Below, one piece after another: positions 43,033 through 52,437 of a DNA stretch of 64,000 bases. The stretch's first letter is position 1; every line of letters starts with the position of its first letter. The position numbers and the translations under genes are program-made. Under the pieces are notes generated by a model that worked only from the letters and a program-made list of their open reading frames with translations, was not told the origin of the DNA and made no database searches. This stretch comes from an uncultured Clostridia bacterium (GTDB taxonomy: Bacteria > Bacillota > Clostridia > Christensenellales > Aristaeellaceae): positions 1 to 64,000 of the forward strand of contig CAKUFG010000001.1 in assembly GCA_934647235.1 (NCBI GenBank), read 5' to 3'.

Positions 43033-44619
43033 ATGCCAGTACGCAACGAAAACCGCGCCGAGAACCGCCAGCGCCTGCTGGAAATCATGGAGGTCATGCG
43101 CCGTCACGAAATCGTAAAGGGCATGACCCCCGAAAAGCTGTGCGCCATCATCGAGGAGCTTGGCCCCACGTTTATCAAGCTCGGGCAGATTCTCTCCATG
43201 CGGTCGGATATCCTGCCCGCCGCCTATTGCGACGCGCTGAAAAAGCTGCGCAGCAGCGTGGCCCCCATGCCCTATGAGCAAATCGCCGCCATCGTGGAAA
43301 AATCCTACGGCAGGCCGCTGGAGGAGGTATTCGCCTCCTTTGATCACGCGGCGCTGGGCAGCGCGTCTATTGCGCAGGCGCACGCGGCCGTGCTGCAAAC
43401 CGGCGAGCCCGTCGTGGTCAAGGTGCAGCGCGAGGGCATTCATGAAATCATGAGCCGCGATATCATGCTGCTCAAGCAGGCAAGCAGGCTTCTCAAATAC
43501 ACCCCTGCCAGCGGACTGGTGGATTTTAACCAGGTGCTGGATGAAATGTGGGTGGTGGCGCAGGAAGAAATGAACTTTCAAACCGAGGCCGCCAACCTGG
43601 AGCGCTTCCGCAAGCTCAACGAGGACGTGGCCTTCGTCACCTCCCCCATCCTGTACCGACAGTATACCACCACGCAGGTGCTGGTGATGGAGCGCATCGA
43701 CGGCGTGGGCATCGATAAAAAGGACGAGCTGACCCAGGCAGGCTATGATCTGGCCGAAATCGGCGCAAAACTGGCCGACAACTATGTGCGCCAGATCATG
43801 GAGGACGGCTTCTTCCACGCCGATCCGCATCCCGGCAATCTGCGCGTGCGCGACGGCAAGATCGTCTGGCTGGATATGGGCATGATGGGCAGCCTGGACG
43901 AGCGCCAGCGCACGCTGATCGGCAAGGCCGTTACCGGCGTTGCGCGGGGCGATATCAACCTGTGCCGCGATGCGGTGATGGGGCTGGGCGAGTTTCACGG
44001 CAAGACAGACAAGCGCCGGCTGTACCGCGATATCGAGGAGCTGCTGGATAAGTACGGCTCGGCAGACCTGGGCAGCATGGATCTGGCGCAGGTGTTTGAA
44101 GACCTGTCCGCCGTGATGAAGGCCAACGGCATCTCCATGCCCGGCAGCCTGACCATGCTGGCGCGCGGCCTGGCCACGATCGAAGGTGTTGTGGCCGACC
44201 TGAGCCCGCAGATCAACGTGATGAGCGTGGTAACGGCGCGCCTGGGCGATCAGATGCTGCATCAGATTGACTGGCGTGCGGAGCTTGTGCAGGATAGCCG
44301 TGCGGTGTACGAGAGCGCGCACAAATCGCTGGAAATTCCCGCGCTGCTGGCCGATCTTCTGCGCACAGGGCTGAAGGGCGAAGCCAACCTGGGCGTGGAG
44401 CATCATCCGGGCGCAGATCTGGCCCAGCTTTTGGGCGATATCACGTTCAAGCTGGCCATGGCGCTGATCGCCGCGGCGCTGCTTGTATGCGGCGGCCTGC
44501 TGCACGATGTATCCCCGCTTACAGGCGGCCTTTCGGCATACAGCATCGCCTGCTTTGTGCTGGCGGCCGGGCTGCTGGGATGGACGTTCCTGCCCAGGGG
44601 ACGCAAAAGGAAAAAATAA
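43033..44619 (+). CDS. AarF/UbiB-family atypical kinase with C-terminal membrane segments
   Basis: 528 residues. The ABC1/UbiB kinase-like fold shows GPTFIKLGQILSMRSDILP with the KxGQ motif, ALGSASIAQAHAAVL (A-rich loop in place of the glycine loop), VVVKVQREGI with the nucleotide-binding Lys, FHADPHPGN and WLDMGMMG metal motifs. Two C-terminal helices (LAMALIAAALLVCGG, SIACFVLAAGLLGWTFL) anchor it. UbiB relatives support quinone or lipid distribution; no ubiquinone genes are here, so the role is open. GAGG is 6 bases upstream. Confidence 0.9.
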   Translation: MPVRNENRAENRQRLLEIMEVMRRHEIVKGMTPEKLCAIIEELGPTFIKLGQILSMRSDILPAAYCDALKKLRSSVAPMPYEQIAAIVEKSYGRPLEEVFASFDHAALGSASIAQAHAAVLQTGEPVVVKVQREGIHEIMSRDIMLLKQASRLLKYTPASGLVDFNQVLDEMWVVAQEEMNFQTEAANLERFRKLNEDVAFVTSPILYRQYTTTQVLVMERIDGVGIDKKDELTQAGYDLAEIGAKLADNYVRQIMEDGFFHADPHPGNLRVRDGKIVWLDMGMMGSLDERQRTLIGKAVTGVARGDINLCRDAVMGLGEFHGKTDKRRLYRDIEELLDKYGSADLGSMDLAQVFEDLSAVMKANGISMPGSLTMLARGLATIEGVVADLSPQINVMSVVTARLGDQMLHQIDWRAELVQDSRAVYESAHKSLEIPALLADLLRTGLKGEANLGVEHHPGADLAQLLGDITFKLAMALIAAALLVCGGLLHDVSPLTGGLSAYSIACFVLAAGLLGWTFLPRGRKRKK

Positions 44620-44626
44620 ACATCGC

Positions 44627-44664
44627 AAAAGCGCTGACCGATGCAAATCCGTCAGCGCTTTTTT
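44627..44664. terminator. Bidirectional terminator between aarF and threonine aldolase genes
   Basis: AAAAGCGCTGAC (44627-44638) pairs with GTCAGCGCTTTT (44651-44662), with A-run before and T-run after, so it can serve both convergent transcripts. Confidence 0.88.
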
Positions 44665-44670
44665 ATGCCT

Positions 44671-45717
44671 TTATTGCCGCGCGTCTCTGAGCGCGTCCTC
44701 CAGCAATTTCACATCGTCCATATCCGTCGCCCAGCTGGCGGCAAAACGAACGATCGTATGCGTATCGTCATACTTTTCCCAGAAGCCAAAGTCCACCTTC
44801 TGGGCCAAACGCGCCATCGTATCGTTATCCAGGATGCAGAAAACCTGGTTGGTGGGCGAATCAAAGCAAAGCGTGTAGCCGCATTCACGCAGGGCGGCGC
44901 GGATGCGATCCGCCGCTGCCATGGCGGGCGCGCCTACCTTTTCATACAGCCCATCGGTAAACAGCGTATCGAACTGAATGCCCAGCAGCCTGCCCTTGGC
45001 CAGCAGCGCCCCATGCTGCTTGATGATCGTAAAGAAATGCGGGATCAGCCCCGGACGCGGAAGCACGACCGCTTCGCCAAACAGCGCGCCGCACTTGGTG
45101 CCGCCGATATAGAAGGCATCGCACAGCGCGGCCAGATCGGCCAGGCTCACATCGTTTTCCGGGCAGGCCAGCGCATAGGCCAGCCGCGCGCCGTCGATAT
45201 AGAGCGGAATATGATGCGCCCGGCACACGGTGCTGATCTGCGTCAGCTCCGCGCGCGAATACAGCGTTCCATACTCTGTAGGCTGGGACAGGTACGCCAT
45301 ACCGGGCATGACCATATGATCGCGGTTCGCGTCGTTTGCATAATCGCAAAGCAGCTTTTCAATCTGCTCCGCGGTGATTTTGCCATTTTTGTGCGGCAGC
45401 GTCAGCACCTTATGCCCGCCAAACTCAATCGCCCCGGCCTCGTGCACGCCGATGTGCCCGGTTTCAGCGGCGATTACGCCTTGATAGCTTTGCAGCAGGC
45501 CGTCGATCACAGTGGCGTTGGTCTGCGTGCCGCCGACAAGGAAGAATATTTCCGCCTCCGGCGCATGACAGGCGCTGCGGATTTTAGCCTTTGCCGCCTC
45601 GCAGTAAGCATCCGAGCCGTAGCCGGGCGTTTTCTCAAAATTGGTTTCCATCAGGCGCTGCATAATCAGCGGGTGCGCGCCCTCCATATAGTCGCTTGCA
45701 AAGGATATGCGCTTCAT
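44671..45717 (-). CDS. Low-specificity L-threonine aldolase-like PLP enzyme
   Basis: 348 residues, Beta_elim_lyase family. PLP-binding lysine in YIGGTKCGALFGEA; earlier VGGTQTNATVI and ETGHIGVHEAGAIE, and IDGARLAYAL binding the pyridine ring, as in threonine aldolases (threonine to glycine and acetaldehyde). It starts 4 bases after the ATP-binding protein of the basic-amino-acid transporter and so appears to be the last gene of the lysine-riboswitch operon. The actual substrate may differ. Confidence 0.9.
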   Translation of the reverse strand: MKRISFASDYMEGAHPLIMQRLMETNFEKTPGYGSDAYCEAAKAKIRSACHAPEAEIFFLVGGTQTNATVIDGLLQSYQGVIAAETGHIGVHEAGAIEFGGHKVLTLPHKNGKITAEQIEKLLCDYANDANRDHMVMPGMAYLSQPTEYGTLYSRAELTQISTVCRAHHIPLYIDGARLAYALACPENDVSLADLAALCDAFYIGGTKCGALFGEAVVLPRPGLIPHFFTIIKQHGALLAKGRLLGIQFDTLFTDGLYEKVGAPAMAAADRIRAALRECGYTLCFDSPTNQVFCILDNDTMARLAQKVDFGFWEKYDDTHTIVRFAASWATDMDDVKLLEDALRDARQ

Positions 45718-45721
45718 GCCC

Positions 45722-46462
45722 TTACCCCGCGATAAAGCGCGCCAGGAAGTCGCGCGTTTCCGCTTTCTGCGGATTGTTGAATATCTGCTGCGGCGTGCCT
45801 TCTTCGCAGATCACGCCGCCGTTCATGTACACCACATGCGTGCTGATATCGCGGGCAAAGGCCATCTCGTGCGTTACCACCAGCATGGTCATGCCCTCCT
45901 TGGCAAGCTGGCGCATAACGGAGAGCACCTCGCCCACCATCTCAGGATCCAGCGCGCTGGTCGGCTCGTCAAACAGCAGGATTTCCGGCTGCATGGCCAG
46001 GGCACGGGCAATGGCCACACGCTGCTTCTGGCCGCCCGAAAGCTGCTGCGGCCGGGCGTTGATATAGGGAGCCATGCCCACCTGACGCAGATAGCGCAGC
46101 GCCGTCTCGCGCGCCTCATCAGGCTTTTTCCTGAGTACCTTGATCTGCCCCACCATGCAGTTCTGCAGCACGGTCATGTTGTTGAACAGATTGAAGGACT
46201 GAAATACCATGCCCACCTTGGCGCGATAGGCCGCGGCGTTGGTATGCCGCCCTGCCATATCCTGCCCATGGAACAGGATGTGCCCATCCGAGGGCGTTTC
46301 CAGCAGATTGATGCAGCGCAGCAGCGTGCTCTTGCCCGAGCCAGACGCGCCGATGATGGAGGTCACATCGCCCGCATGAACAGAAAAATCGATATCGCGA
46401 AGAATCTCATGGCTGCCAAAGGACTTGGACAGATGCTGCACCTGCAATACCAATTCGCTCAT
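45722..46462 (-). CDS. Amino-acid ABC transporter ATP-binding protein (probable basic amino acid)
   Basis: 246 residues, GlnQ/HisP type: Walker A GASGSGKST, signature QLSGGQKQRVAIARALAM, Walker B ILLFDEPTSALDPEMV, H-loop VTHEM. Start overlaps the permease stop by 4 bases. Placed behind a lysine riboswitch with its permease and binding protein, it likely powers lysine uptake. Confidence 0.93.
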   Translation of the reverse strand: MSELVLQVQHLSKSFGSHEILRDIDFSVHAGDVTSIIGASGSGKSTLLRCINLLETPSDGHILFHGQDMAGRHTNAAAYRAKVGMVFQSFNLFNNMTVLQNCMVGQIKVLRKKPDEARETALRYLRQVGMAPYINARPQQLSGGQKQRVAIARALAMQPEILLFDEPTSALDPEMVGEVLSVMRQLAKEGMTMLVVTHEMAFARDISTHVVYMNGGVICEEGTPQQIFNNPQKAETRDFLARFIAG

Positions 46463-47313
46463 TCCGCATCCTCCTTCCGCGCGCCCTGCGGCCGCTCACG
46501 GTTTACTTCGTCATAGGGGCTGCCCTTGCCGGGATAGTTATAGGTGCCCGCCGTGGCCACCAGCGGATCCTCGCGCACCAGCTCGTAGCTGGCGTGGCCG
46601 TCCAGCAGCTTTTCCAGCCTGCGCAGCAGGAAGGAGGCCAGCAGCGTCATGGTGAGATACCCCGCCATCTCAATGGCTGCAGAGGGGAAGAAGCGGAACG
46701 TCGCGCCCGCCACAGCCTTGTGCACGGCAAAGAAATCATTGAAGCCGATGATGAACATGACCGAGGTATCCTTGACGTTGATGATAAAGTTGTTGCCGAT
46801 CTGCGGCATGATGTTGCGCAGAGCCTGCGGCAGCACCACGCTCAGCATGGTCTGCACATGCGTCATGCCGATGGCCTTGGCGCCCTCGGTCTGCCCGCGA
46901 TCCACCGAGAGGATGCCGCCGCGCACGGACTCGGCCATGTACGCGCCGGTATTGATGGATACCACCAGGATGGACACCGCCCAGATATTGCGGAACTGCA
47001 CGGCGTTGTTGGTGAAATAGGGCAGGCCGTAATAGATGAACACCGCCTGCAGGATCATGGGCGTACCGCGGAATATCTCAATATAGGCGCGGATGACGCC
47101 CCGCAGCAGCCCCAGCAGCCCGCGCTTGACAAGGGGATCGCTGTGCGAGCAGGGAATGGTCTGCAATATGCCGCACAGAAAGCCGATCACGCAGCCGGCC
47201 AGCGTGGCAATTACAGCCAGCAGCAGGGTGCTGCCGACGCCGTTCAGATAGGAGGAGCCGTACTTGCCCCACAGCAAGGCGATATCGTCAAACAAGGCCG
47301 CAAATCTGTTCAT
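46459..47313 (-). CDS. Amino-acid ABC transporter permease (probable lysine)
   Basis: 284 residues, HisM type. EIFRGTPMILQAVFIYYGLP and the EAA loop TEGAKAIGMTHVQTMLSVVLPQALRN are typical. The C-terminus after the last helix (about residue 245) is a longer charged tail. It follows the binding-protein gene with a GC hairpin between. Confidence 0.92.
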   Translation of the reverse strand: MNRFAALFDDIALLWGKYGSSYLNGVGSTLLLAVIATLAGCVIGFLCGILQTIPCSHSDPLVKRGLLGLLRGVIRAYIEIFRGTPMILQAVFIYYGLPYFTNNAVQFRNIWAVSILVVSINTGAYMAESVRGGILSVDRGQTEGAKAIGMTHVQTMLSVVLPQALRNIMPQIGNNFIINVKDTSVMFIIGFNDFFAVHKAVAGATFRFFPSAAIEMAGYLTMTLLASFLLRRLEKLLDGHASYELVREDPLVATAGTYNYPGKGSPYDEVNRERPQGARKEDAE

Positions 47314-47340
47314 AATGCGCTTCGTTCCTTTCAGATGGAC

Positions 47341-47364
47341 GGGCGGCGCAAAGGCGCGCCGCCC
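47341..47364 (-). other. Intercistronic hairpin between binding-protein and permease genes
   Basis: GGGCGGCGC (47341-47349) pairs with GCGCCGCCC (47356-47364) with a 6-base loop and no T-run. Such stems often stabilise the upstream binding-protein message; function here inferred. Confidence 0.6.
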
Positions 47365-47376
47365 GCATGCTTATGC

Positions 47377-48213
47377 TTACTCGATGGGTTGAATGGCCGT
47401 AGCCTGCGCCATGATGGCGTTGAAGTCCTCCGCCGTCATGGTAGACAGCACGCTGTCTAGGGCTTCCTTCAGCACGGTGTTACCCTTGCGGACGGAGATG
47501 CCGATGTTGATATCCTCATCGGACACCGCAAAGTTATCCTCGCTGCCGCTGAAATCCAGCAGCACCAGATCGGGATAGGCCAGCAGCGCACCCTGCGCAG
47601 TGGGCATATCGGTGCAGATGAAATCCACCATGCCCGCTTCCAGCGCCATCAGCATGGCGGGGGCGGACTCGGCGGGAGACTGAATCTTCGCGCCCGCAAT
47701 CTGCGGCAGGCAGCTGTCGTACCAGATGGTGCCCAGCTGCGAGGTGCAGTAGCCCGAAAGCTCCGAGATGCCCTTGGCCGCAGCCTGGGGCGTGCCCTGC
47801 TTGGCCAGGCACACGATGCTGGCATACAGGTAGGGGCCGGCGAAATCCACCATTTCCGCGCGGCTCGCCGTCATGGACTGGCCGGCGATCACCGCGTCCA
47901 CCACGCCGGCCTGTACGGCGGGCACCAGGGAATCCCAATCCAGACGGACAATTTCCAGCTGCCAACCGTTGGCCTCGCACAGCTTCTTGGCCATCATCAC
48001 ATCATAGCCGTTGGCGTACTCGCGGCTGTCGCGGATCGGCACGGCGCCGTTGCTGTCGTTGCCCTGGGACCAGTTATAGGGGGCATAGTTACATTCCATG
48101 GCCACGGTCAGCACGCCGTCCTCCACGCCCGAGGGCTCGTCGGCCAGGGCCGCAGGAATCATCGTGCAGCAGAACACAAGGCAAAGTACCAGCGCAGCAA
48201 ATCTTCTCATCAT
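47377..48213 (-). CDS. Amino-acid ABC transporter substrate-binding protein (probable lysine)
   Basis: 278 residues with signal peptide (MMRRFAALVLCLVFCCTMIPAALA). SBP_bac_3 features: LTVAMECNYAPYNW, ANGYDVMMAKKLCEANGWQLEIV, WDSLVPAVQAGVVDAVIAGQSMTASR. The lysine riboswitch in its leader suggests lysine or another basic amino acid as ligand. The start may be ATG 48213 or 48210; the ribosome site AAAGGCGG is about 10 bases upstream. Confidence 0.9.
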   Translation of the reverse strand: MMRRFAALVLCLVFCCTMIPAALADEPSGVEDGVLTVAMECNYAPYNWSQGNDSNGAVPIRDSREYANGYDVMMAKKLCEANGWQLEIVRLDWDSLVPAVQAGVVDAVIAGQSMTASRAEMVDFAGPYLYASIVCLAKQGTPQAAAKGISELSGYCTSQLGTIWYDSCLPQIAGAKIQSPAESAPAMLMALEAGMVDFICTDMPTAQGALLAYPDLVLLDFSGSEDNFAVSDEDINIGISVRKGNTVLKEALDSVLSTMTAEDFNAIMAQATAIQPIE

Positions 48214-48245
48214 GGGTCATTCCGCCTTTCTTTTGATTGCCGGGT

Positions 48246-48276
48246 AAAAAATGAACCGCTTCCAGTGAAGCGGTTC
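48246..48276 (-). terminator. Riboswitch-controlled terminator
   Basis: Minus strand GAACCGCTTC, ACTG, GAAGCGGTTC, ATTTTTT. It lies after the aptamer and about 35 bases before the binding-protein start; forming it would end transcription when lysine is bound. Confidence 0.9.
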
Positions 48277-48292
48277 ATAATCAAAGATCAAA

Positions 48293-48499
48293 CAGAGGCG
48301 GGAAGCCACGTCCCGCGGCAGCTGCCGTGTGCCTTGATAGCGCTTCACAGGAGAAAACCTGTGACAGTCCGCCGCGTGTTCCACGGCGACCCAGCTGCCC
48401 GGAAAGCAGACCCTTGCCCGAGCGCTTCGGCGATGTCCCCTTTCGATCCGGCAACGGTCTGTGCGGCCCGGACGTACTGATGAACCTCGCGCCTCTATC
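48293..48499 (-). promoter_or_regulatory. Lysine riboswitch (L box) aptamer
   Basis: Read on the minus strand, conserved L-box core pieces occur in order: GATAGAGGCGCGAGGTTCAT with CAGTA, GAAAGGGGACATCGCCGAAG, CTGGGTCGCCG, GGACTGTCACAGG, and GAAGCGCTATC. Helix P1 is formed by AGAGGCG (48497-48491) and CGCCTCT (48300-48294). Bacillus lysC has the same order and nearly the same loops. With the terminator downstream it should switch the transporter off when lysine is plentiful. Confidence 0.92.
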
Positions 48500-48519
48500 C
48501 AAGTATTCAGTTCGCGGGT

Positions 48520-48548
48520 ATTGTAGCATTGATCCGTGCGCCTGTCAA
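48520..48548 (-). promoter_or_regulatory. Promoter of the lysine-riboswitch operon
   Basis: Minus strand TTGACA (48548-48543), 17-base spacer, TACAAT (48525-48520), about 20 bases before the aptamer. Confidence 0.82.
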
Positions 48549-48623
48549 GCGTTAATTTGGTTATTTTGGCATTTCCATATGTTTTTTCTCTGATTGTGGA
48601 AATGAATGCAGATTCCCACCATT

Positions 48624-50504
48624 TCAGGCCGTTTCCGGCTGGGCGTAATACTGCGCCTGGGCGTGCCACAATTCGTAATACTTGCCCTGCGTGTCCGCCA
48701 GCAGCGCCTCGTGCGTGCCCGTCTGCACAACCTGACCCTGATCAAACACCGCGATCTCATCGCAGAACTTGCAGGAGGACAGGCGGTGGCTGATGTATAC
48801 CGCCGTCTTATCGCCCGCGATTTCGCTGAACTTTTCGTAAATCTCGGCCTCGGCGATGGGATCGAGCGCGGCGGTAGGCTCATCCAGGATGATAAAGGGC
48901 GCGTCCTTATACAGCGCGCGGGCAATGGCGATCTTCTGCGCTTCGCCGCCCGAAATCTCCACGCCATCCTGCTCCAGATCCTTGTACAGGCAGGTATCCA
49001 GCCCCTTGGGCATTTTCTGCAGCCGCTCCTCAAAGCCCGCCAGCTTCAGGCATTCGCGCACGCGCTGCGCATCGTAATGCACGCCTGCGGCCACATTTTG
49101 CCCCAGCGGCAGAGAAAGCAGCTTAAAATCCTGAAACACCACGGAGAAGATGTTCATGTACTCGTCGTAGCGATACTTGCGGATATCGATGCCGTTGAGC
49201 AGGATCTGCCCCTCATCCGGATCGTAGAGCCTGCAAAGAAGCTTGATAAAGGTGGTTTTGCCGCTGCCGTTCATGCCCACCACTGCCAGGCGGCTGCCCA
49301 CACGGAATTTCATGCTGACATGCCGCAGGGCGTACTGCTCGCTGCCGGGATACCTGAAGGACACGTCGCGCAGCTCCACCTCATATTGGCGGTCGGAGCG
49401 CTTTTCGGTGGTCAGGCTGCCCTGATACATATTATTGGGCGTATCCAGCAGCTCGAAAACCGGCTCCAGGAAGGCGGCGCTCACCCGGAGAGTCGCCAGC
49501 GTCTGCAATAGATCGGCAATGCCGATAAACAGCGCGGTGCTGGCGCCGATATACTGCGTCACCGCGCCCAGGCCGAACGCGCCGCCCCAGGCCTTAAGGC
49601 ACACAAACAGATACACCAGCCCCGTCATCAGCGCCGCAACGCCCCTGCCTGCGCCCCCATACAGACCTGTCGCGCCGCGCGTCGCCCTGGCGATGGACGA
49701 TTTTGGGCCAAAGTGATCATATCTTTCATCATTCCAGTTGGGAGCGCACACATTGCGCTGCTGATCGTAAATGCGCATATCCAGCGCGCGCTTCGGATCG
49801 CCCACAACATAGCCGTAAAAGCTAAAAATGCGGTTGCCCAGCGTGCCTTTTTTGCTGTAGCTGGCCCAGTATTTTCCCACCTGCCCCGACAGGAAGGCTG
49901 AAAGCTGCGCCGCGCCCAGCATCAGCGCCAGCATGGCCGCCATGAAAACCGGGCTGTTGAGGATGGTCATGGGGCCCTGCGGCACGGGCGTAAGGAACAG
50001 CTGAACCGACAGCGCCACGCCGCCCAGCACGCTGAACACGCCGGAGGCGATATCCTGCATCAGGCGTGTGGCCTCGTTCAGGCCGCGCCCGGACATCTGC
50101 CGCACCTGATCGACCTGCGCGTACAGGCTCTGCGCGCGCTGACCATCCGCATCCACAAAGTCCATGGACATGAATTTATTCATATAGATCTGCTGCTCAA
50201 AGTCGGTATCCAGCGCTTCCTCCGCCTTTTTCCAGTGCTCCAGCAGGGCGCGGGCCAGCATGGTGACGGCGGTGGAAATCAGCGCCCATACCGCCGCTCC
50301 GATCAGGCGCCTGGGATCGCGCGCACCCGACAGCTCCGCGACAAACCGCGCCGAAAACCACACCGTTATGTAAGGAGTCAGGGCGCATACCGCCGTATAC
50401 CCCAGCCCCGCAATCAGGCGCTTGGGCCGCATGCGCGCCTGCATGCGCCACACGCGCAGATGGCGCTTCCAGGCCAGGGACATTTTTATCTTTTCATTCG
50501 CCAT
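48624..50504 (-). CDS. ABC exporter half-transporter (membrane plus ATPase)
   Basis: 626 residues. Five to six helices in residues 25-330 without a clear Pfam-typical ABC_membrane motif, then an ATPase with Walker A GMNGSGKTT, signature EISGGEAQKIAIARAL, Walker B FIILDEPTAALDP and H-loop ISHRLS. Its ATP domain and the frameshifted gene upstream (50508-52342) are sister-like, so the two may form a heterodimer. GGAGGAGG is 7 bases upstream. Part of a unit with a LytTR/GHKL two-component system, a layout common for peptide exporters or immunity transporters. Confidence 0.9.
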   Translation of the reverse strand: MANEKIKMSLAWKRHLRVWRMQARMRPKRLIAGLGYTAVCALTPYITVWFSARFVAELSGARDPRRLIGAAVWALISTAVTMLARALLEHWKKAEEALDTDFEQQIYMNKFMSMDFVDADGQRAQSLYAQVDQVRQMSGRGLNEATRLMQDIASGVFSVLGGVALSVQLFLTPVPQGPMTILNSPVFMAAMLALMLGAAQLSAFLSGQVGKYWASYSKKGTLGNRIFSFYGYVVGDPKRALDMRIYDQQRNVCAPNWNDERYDHFGPKSSIARATRGATGLYGGAGRGVAALMTGLVYLFVCLKAWGGAFGLGAVTQYIGASTALFIGIADLLQTLATLRVSAAFLEPVFELLDTPNNMYQGSLTTEKRSDRQYEVELRDVSFRYPGSEQYALRHVSMKFRVGSRLAVVGMNGSGKTTFIKLLCRLYDPDEGQILLNGIDIRKYRYDEYMNIFSVVFQDFKLLSLPLGQNVAAGVHYDAQRVRECLKLAGFEERLQKMPKGLDTCLYKDLEQDGVEISGGEAQKIAIARALYKDAPFIILDEPTAALDPIAEAEIYEKFSEIAGDKTAVYISHRLSSCKFCDEIAVFDQGQVVQTGTHEALLADTQGKYYELWHAQAQYYAQPETA

Positions 50505-50507
50505 GGT

Positions 50508-52342
50508 TTACGCCTCCTCCTGATAATACTTGCTCTGCACATGGAACAGCTCGGCATAGCCGCCGTTTTTCTTCAGCAGTGCTTCGTGCGTGCCCTCTTC
50601 CGCAATGCGGCCGTCAGCCAGATAAATGATGCGGTTGCAGAAGCGCGTAGAGGCCAGCCGGTGAGAGATGAACAGTGAGGACTTGCCCGCCGTCATATCG
50701 TTGTATTTTTCGTAGATGTCGCGCTCGGCGATGGGGTCCAGCGCTGCCGTCGGCTCGTCCAGCGCCAGGATGGGCGCATCCTTGTACAGCGCGCGCGCCA
50801 GCATCAGCCGCTGCGTCTGCCCTCCGGACAGCTCCACGCCATCCTCAAAGATCCAGCGGCCGATGGGCGTATCCAGCCCCTTGGGCAGGGATTCAATCTT
50901 CTCCTTCAGCCCCGCCTGCTCCAGGCAGCGCCATACGCGCGGCACGTCGATGCCGTTTACGCGCTGCGCCACGTTGACGGCCGCGCTGTCCTCCATCACC
51001 GAGAAATCCTGGAACACCGCCGAAAACAGGGCGTAATAATCATCGCGGTTATACTGGCGGATATCCTGACCGTTGAGCAGCACGCGGCCGGAGGTGGGAT
51101 CAAGGAAGCCGCACAGCAGCTTTACCAGCGTGGTTTTGCCCGCGCCGTTCAGGCCCACAATAGCCAGCTTTTCGCCCGGATGCAGTGTCAGGCTGATATG
51201 CGACAGCGTATCCTTCTGGGCCTCGGGATAGCGATAGGATACATCCTCCAGCGTCAGCTCGCACTGCTTTATCTCCCCGCGCGGCAGGGGCTTGCCAACT
51301 TAAACGGCTCGGGCCACTCCAGGTATTCGCGCACGGCGGAAATATCCAGGCACTGCTGATGCAGGGTGGAAAGCTGGCTCAGGATGCCCGTTACCCACTG
51401 GGTAAAACCGCCGATGGCCGCAAAATACAGCAGAAACTGCGATGTGCTCAGCCCATGATTGAGCGCCAGCCAGATCAGATACGCATAGGCTGCGCCGCTG
51501 CGCAGAAAGGTCAGCGCCAGATCCACAATATTGGCCCAGATGTAAACGCGCTCACGCTTGAGCAGGAAGGCGCGGAGCAATCGCATGGTATCCTGCCACA
51601 GGTCGCTGATCCACCCGCCCAGGCCGAAGATGCGGATATCCTTGGCGTATCCGCGCGATAACGCAATCTTTTCCAGATAGGTTATCCGCTTGTCATAGCG
51701 CTCGCCCTCCTCGCGGTGGCGATAGCCCCAGCTGTTGATCCGCTTGTTGACCAGATAGCCCGCCACGGCGGTCAGCGTCACCAGCACGGCCGCCCATACG
51801 CTCAGGCCGGAGAGCATCACCAGATAGGCCGCAAAGCCCATCAGGTTGGTCAGAAGCGCAGTCAGCGTGGTCCATATTGCTTCGGTCGCCCGGTCGTTGC
51901 CGCCCGTCGCGTCTTTGCTTTTCTGATAGGCGTTCTGATAATCCGCATCCAGCGTATTGGGATAGGACGTGGTATCGCGCTTCAGGTTGATTTCGCCGAT
52001 GATCTTTGTGCGAACAAAAATGCGGCCCCACAGATTATTGGTGTCCAGATAGGCATTGAGACCCATCAGCAGGAACAGCAGCCCCGTAAACAGCGCGATC
52101 ACAAGCAGCAGCTGGGACAGCGGCGCGCCCTTTTCTATTTTTTCCAGCACCATCGGGGCAATCAGCAGCTCTGCGACGTTCTGCCCTGCCGCCGCAGCCG
52201 CCATGGCCAGCCCAATCCACAGCACGCTTTTCTGATAGCGCCAGGCCATACCAATCATATAGCCCGTATTCTGCCACAGGTTGTAGCGGGGCTTTTTGCC
52301 CGCCTTGTCGTCCTTCATTGTAAGCCACCTCATTTCGCGCAC
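50508..52342 (-). pseudogene. ABC exporter half-transporter, interrupted by a single-base frameshift
   Basis: Two frames code one protein of about 610 residues. The first (52342 to about 51298) is the membrane part ending EWPEPFK; the second (from about 51297 to 50508) continues GKPLPRGEIKQCEL, then Walker A GLNGAGKTT, signature ELSGGQTQRLMLARAL, Walker B ILALDEPTAALDP and ISHRL. One base is missing near 51297-51301 (TTTAAGTTGGCAAG). Removing the break restores an intact exporter similar to the downstream gene. I see no slippery heptamer, so mutation or assembly error is more likely than programmed frameshifting. Start most likely at the ATG near 52318 (MKDDKAGKK) or 52342. Confidence 0.85.
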
Positions 52343-52351
52343 AGGATATCA

Positions 52352-52384
52352 CAAAAAATCGTCCCTGTGTAAATCCGGGGACGA
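52352..52384 (-). terminator. Terminator or attenuator between the two-component and ABC genes
   Basis: Minus strand CGTCCC, 12-base loop, GGGACG followed by ATTTTTTG. A second CGTCCCCGATTTTTT just upstream (52408-52392) repeats part of the stem, so alternative pairing is possible. Confidence 0.6.
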
Positions 52385-52437
52385 ATGGTAAAAAATCGGG
52401 GACGAAACGCATATGCGCCGATGAAGGCCCTTATACT

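Noticed and set aside
42544..44646. A 700-codon open frame on the minus strand opposite the AarF/UbiB gene
   Set aside because: Shadow of the GC-rich codon use on the other strand; composition is His/Gln/Ala-rich noise and no motif or ribosome site fits.
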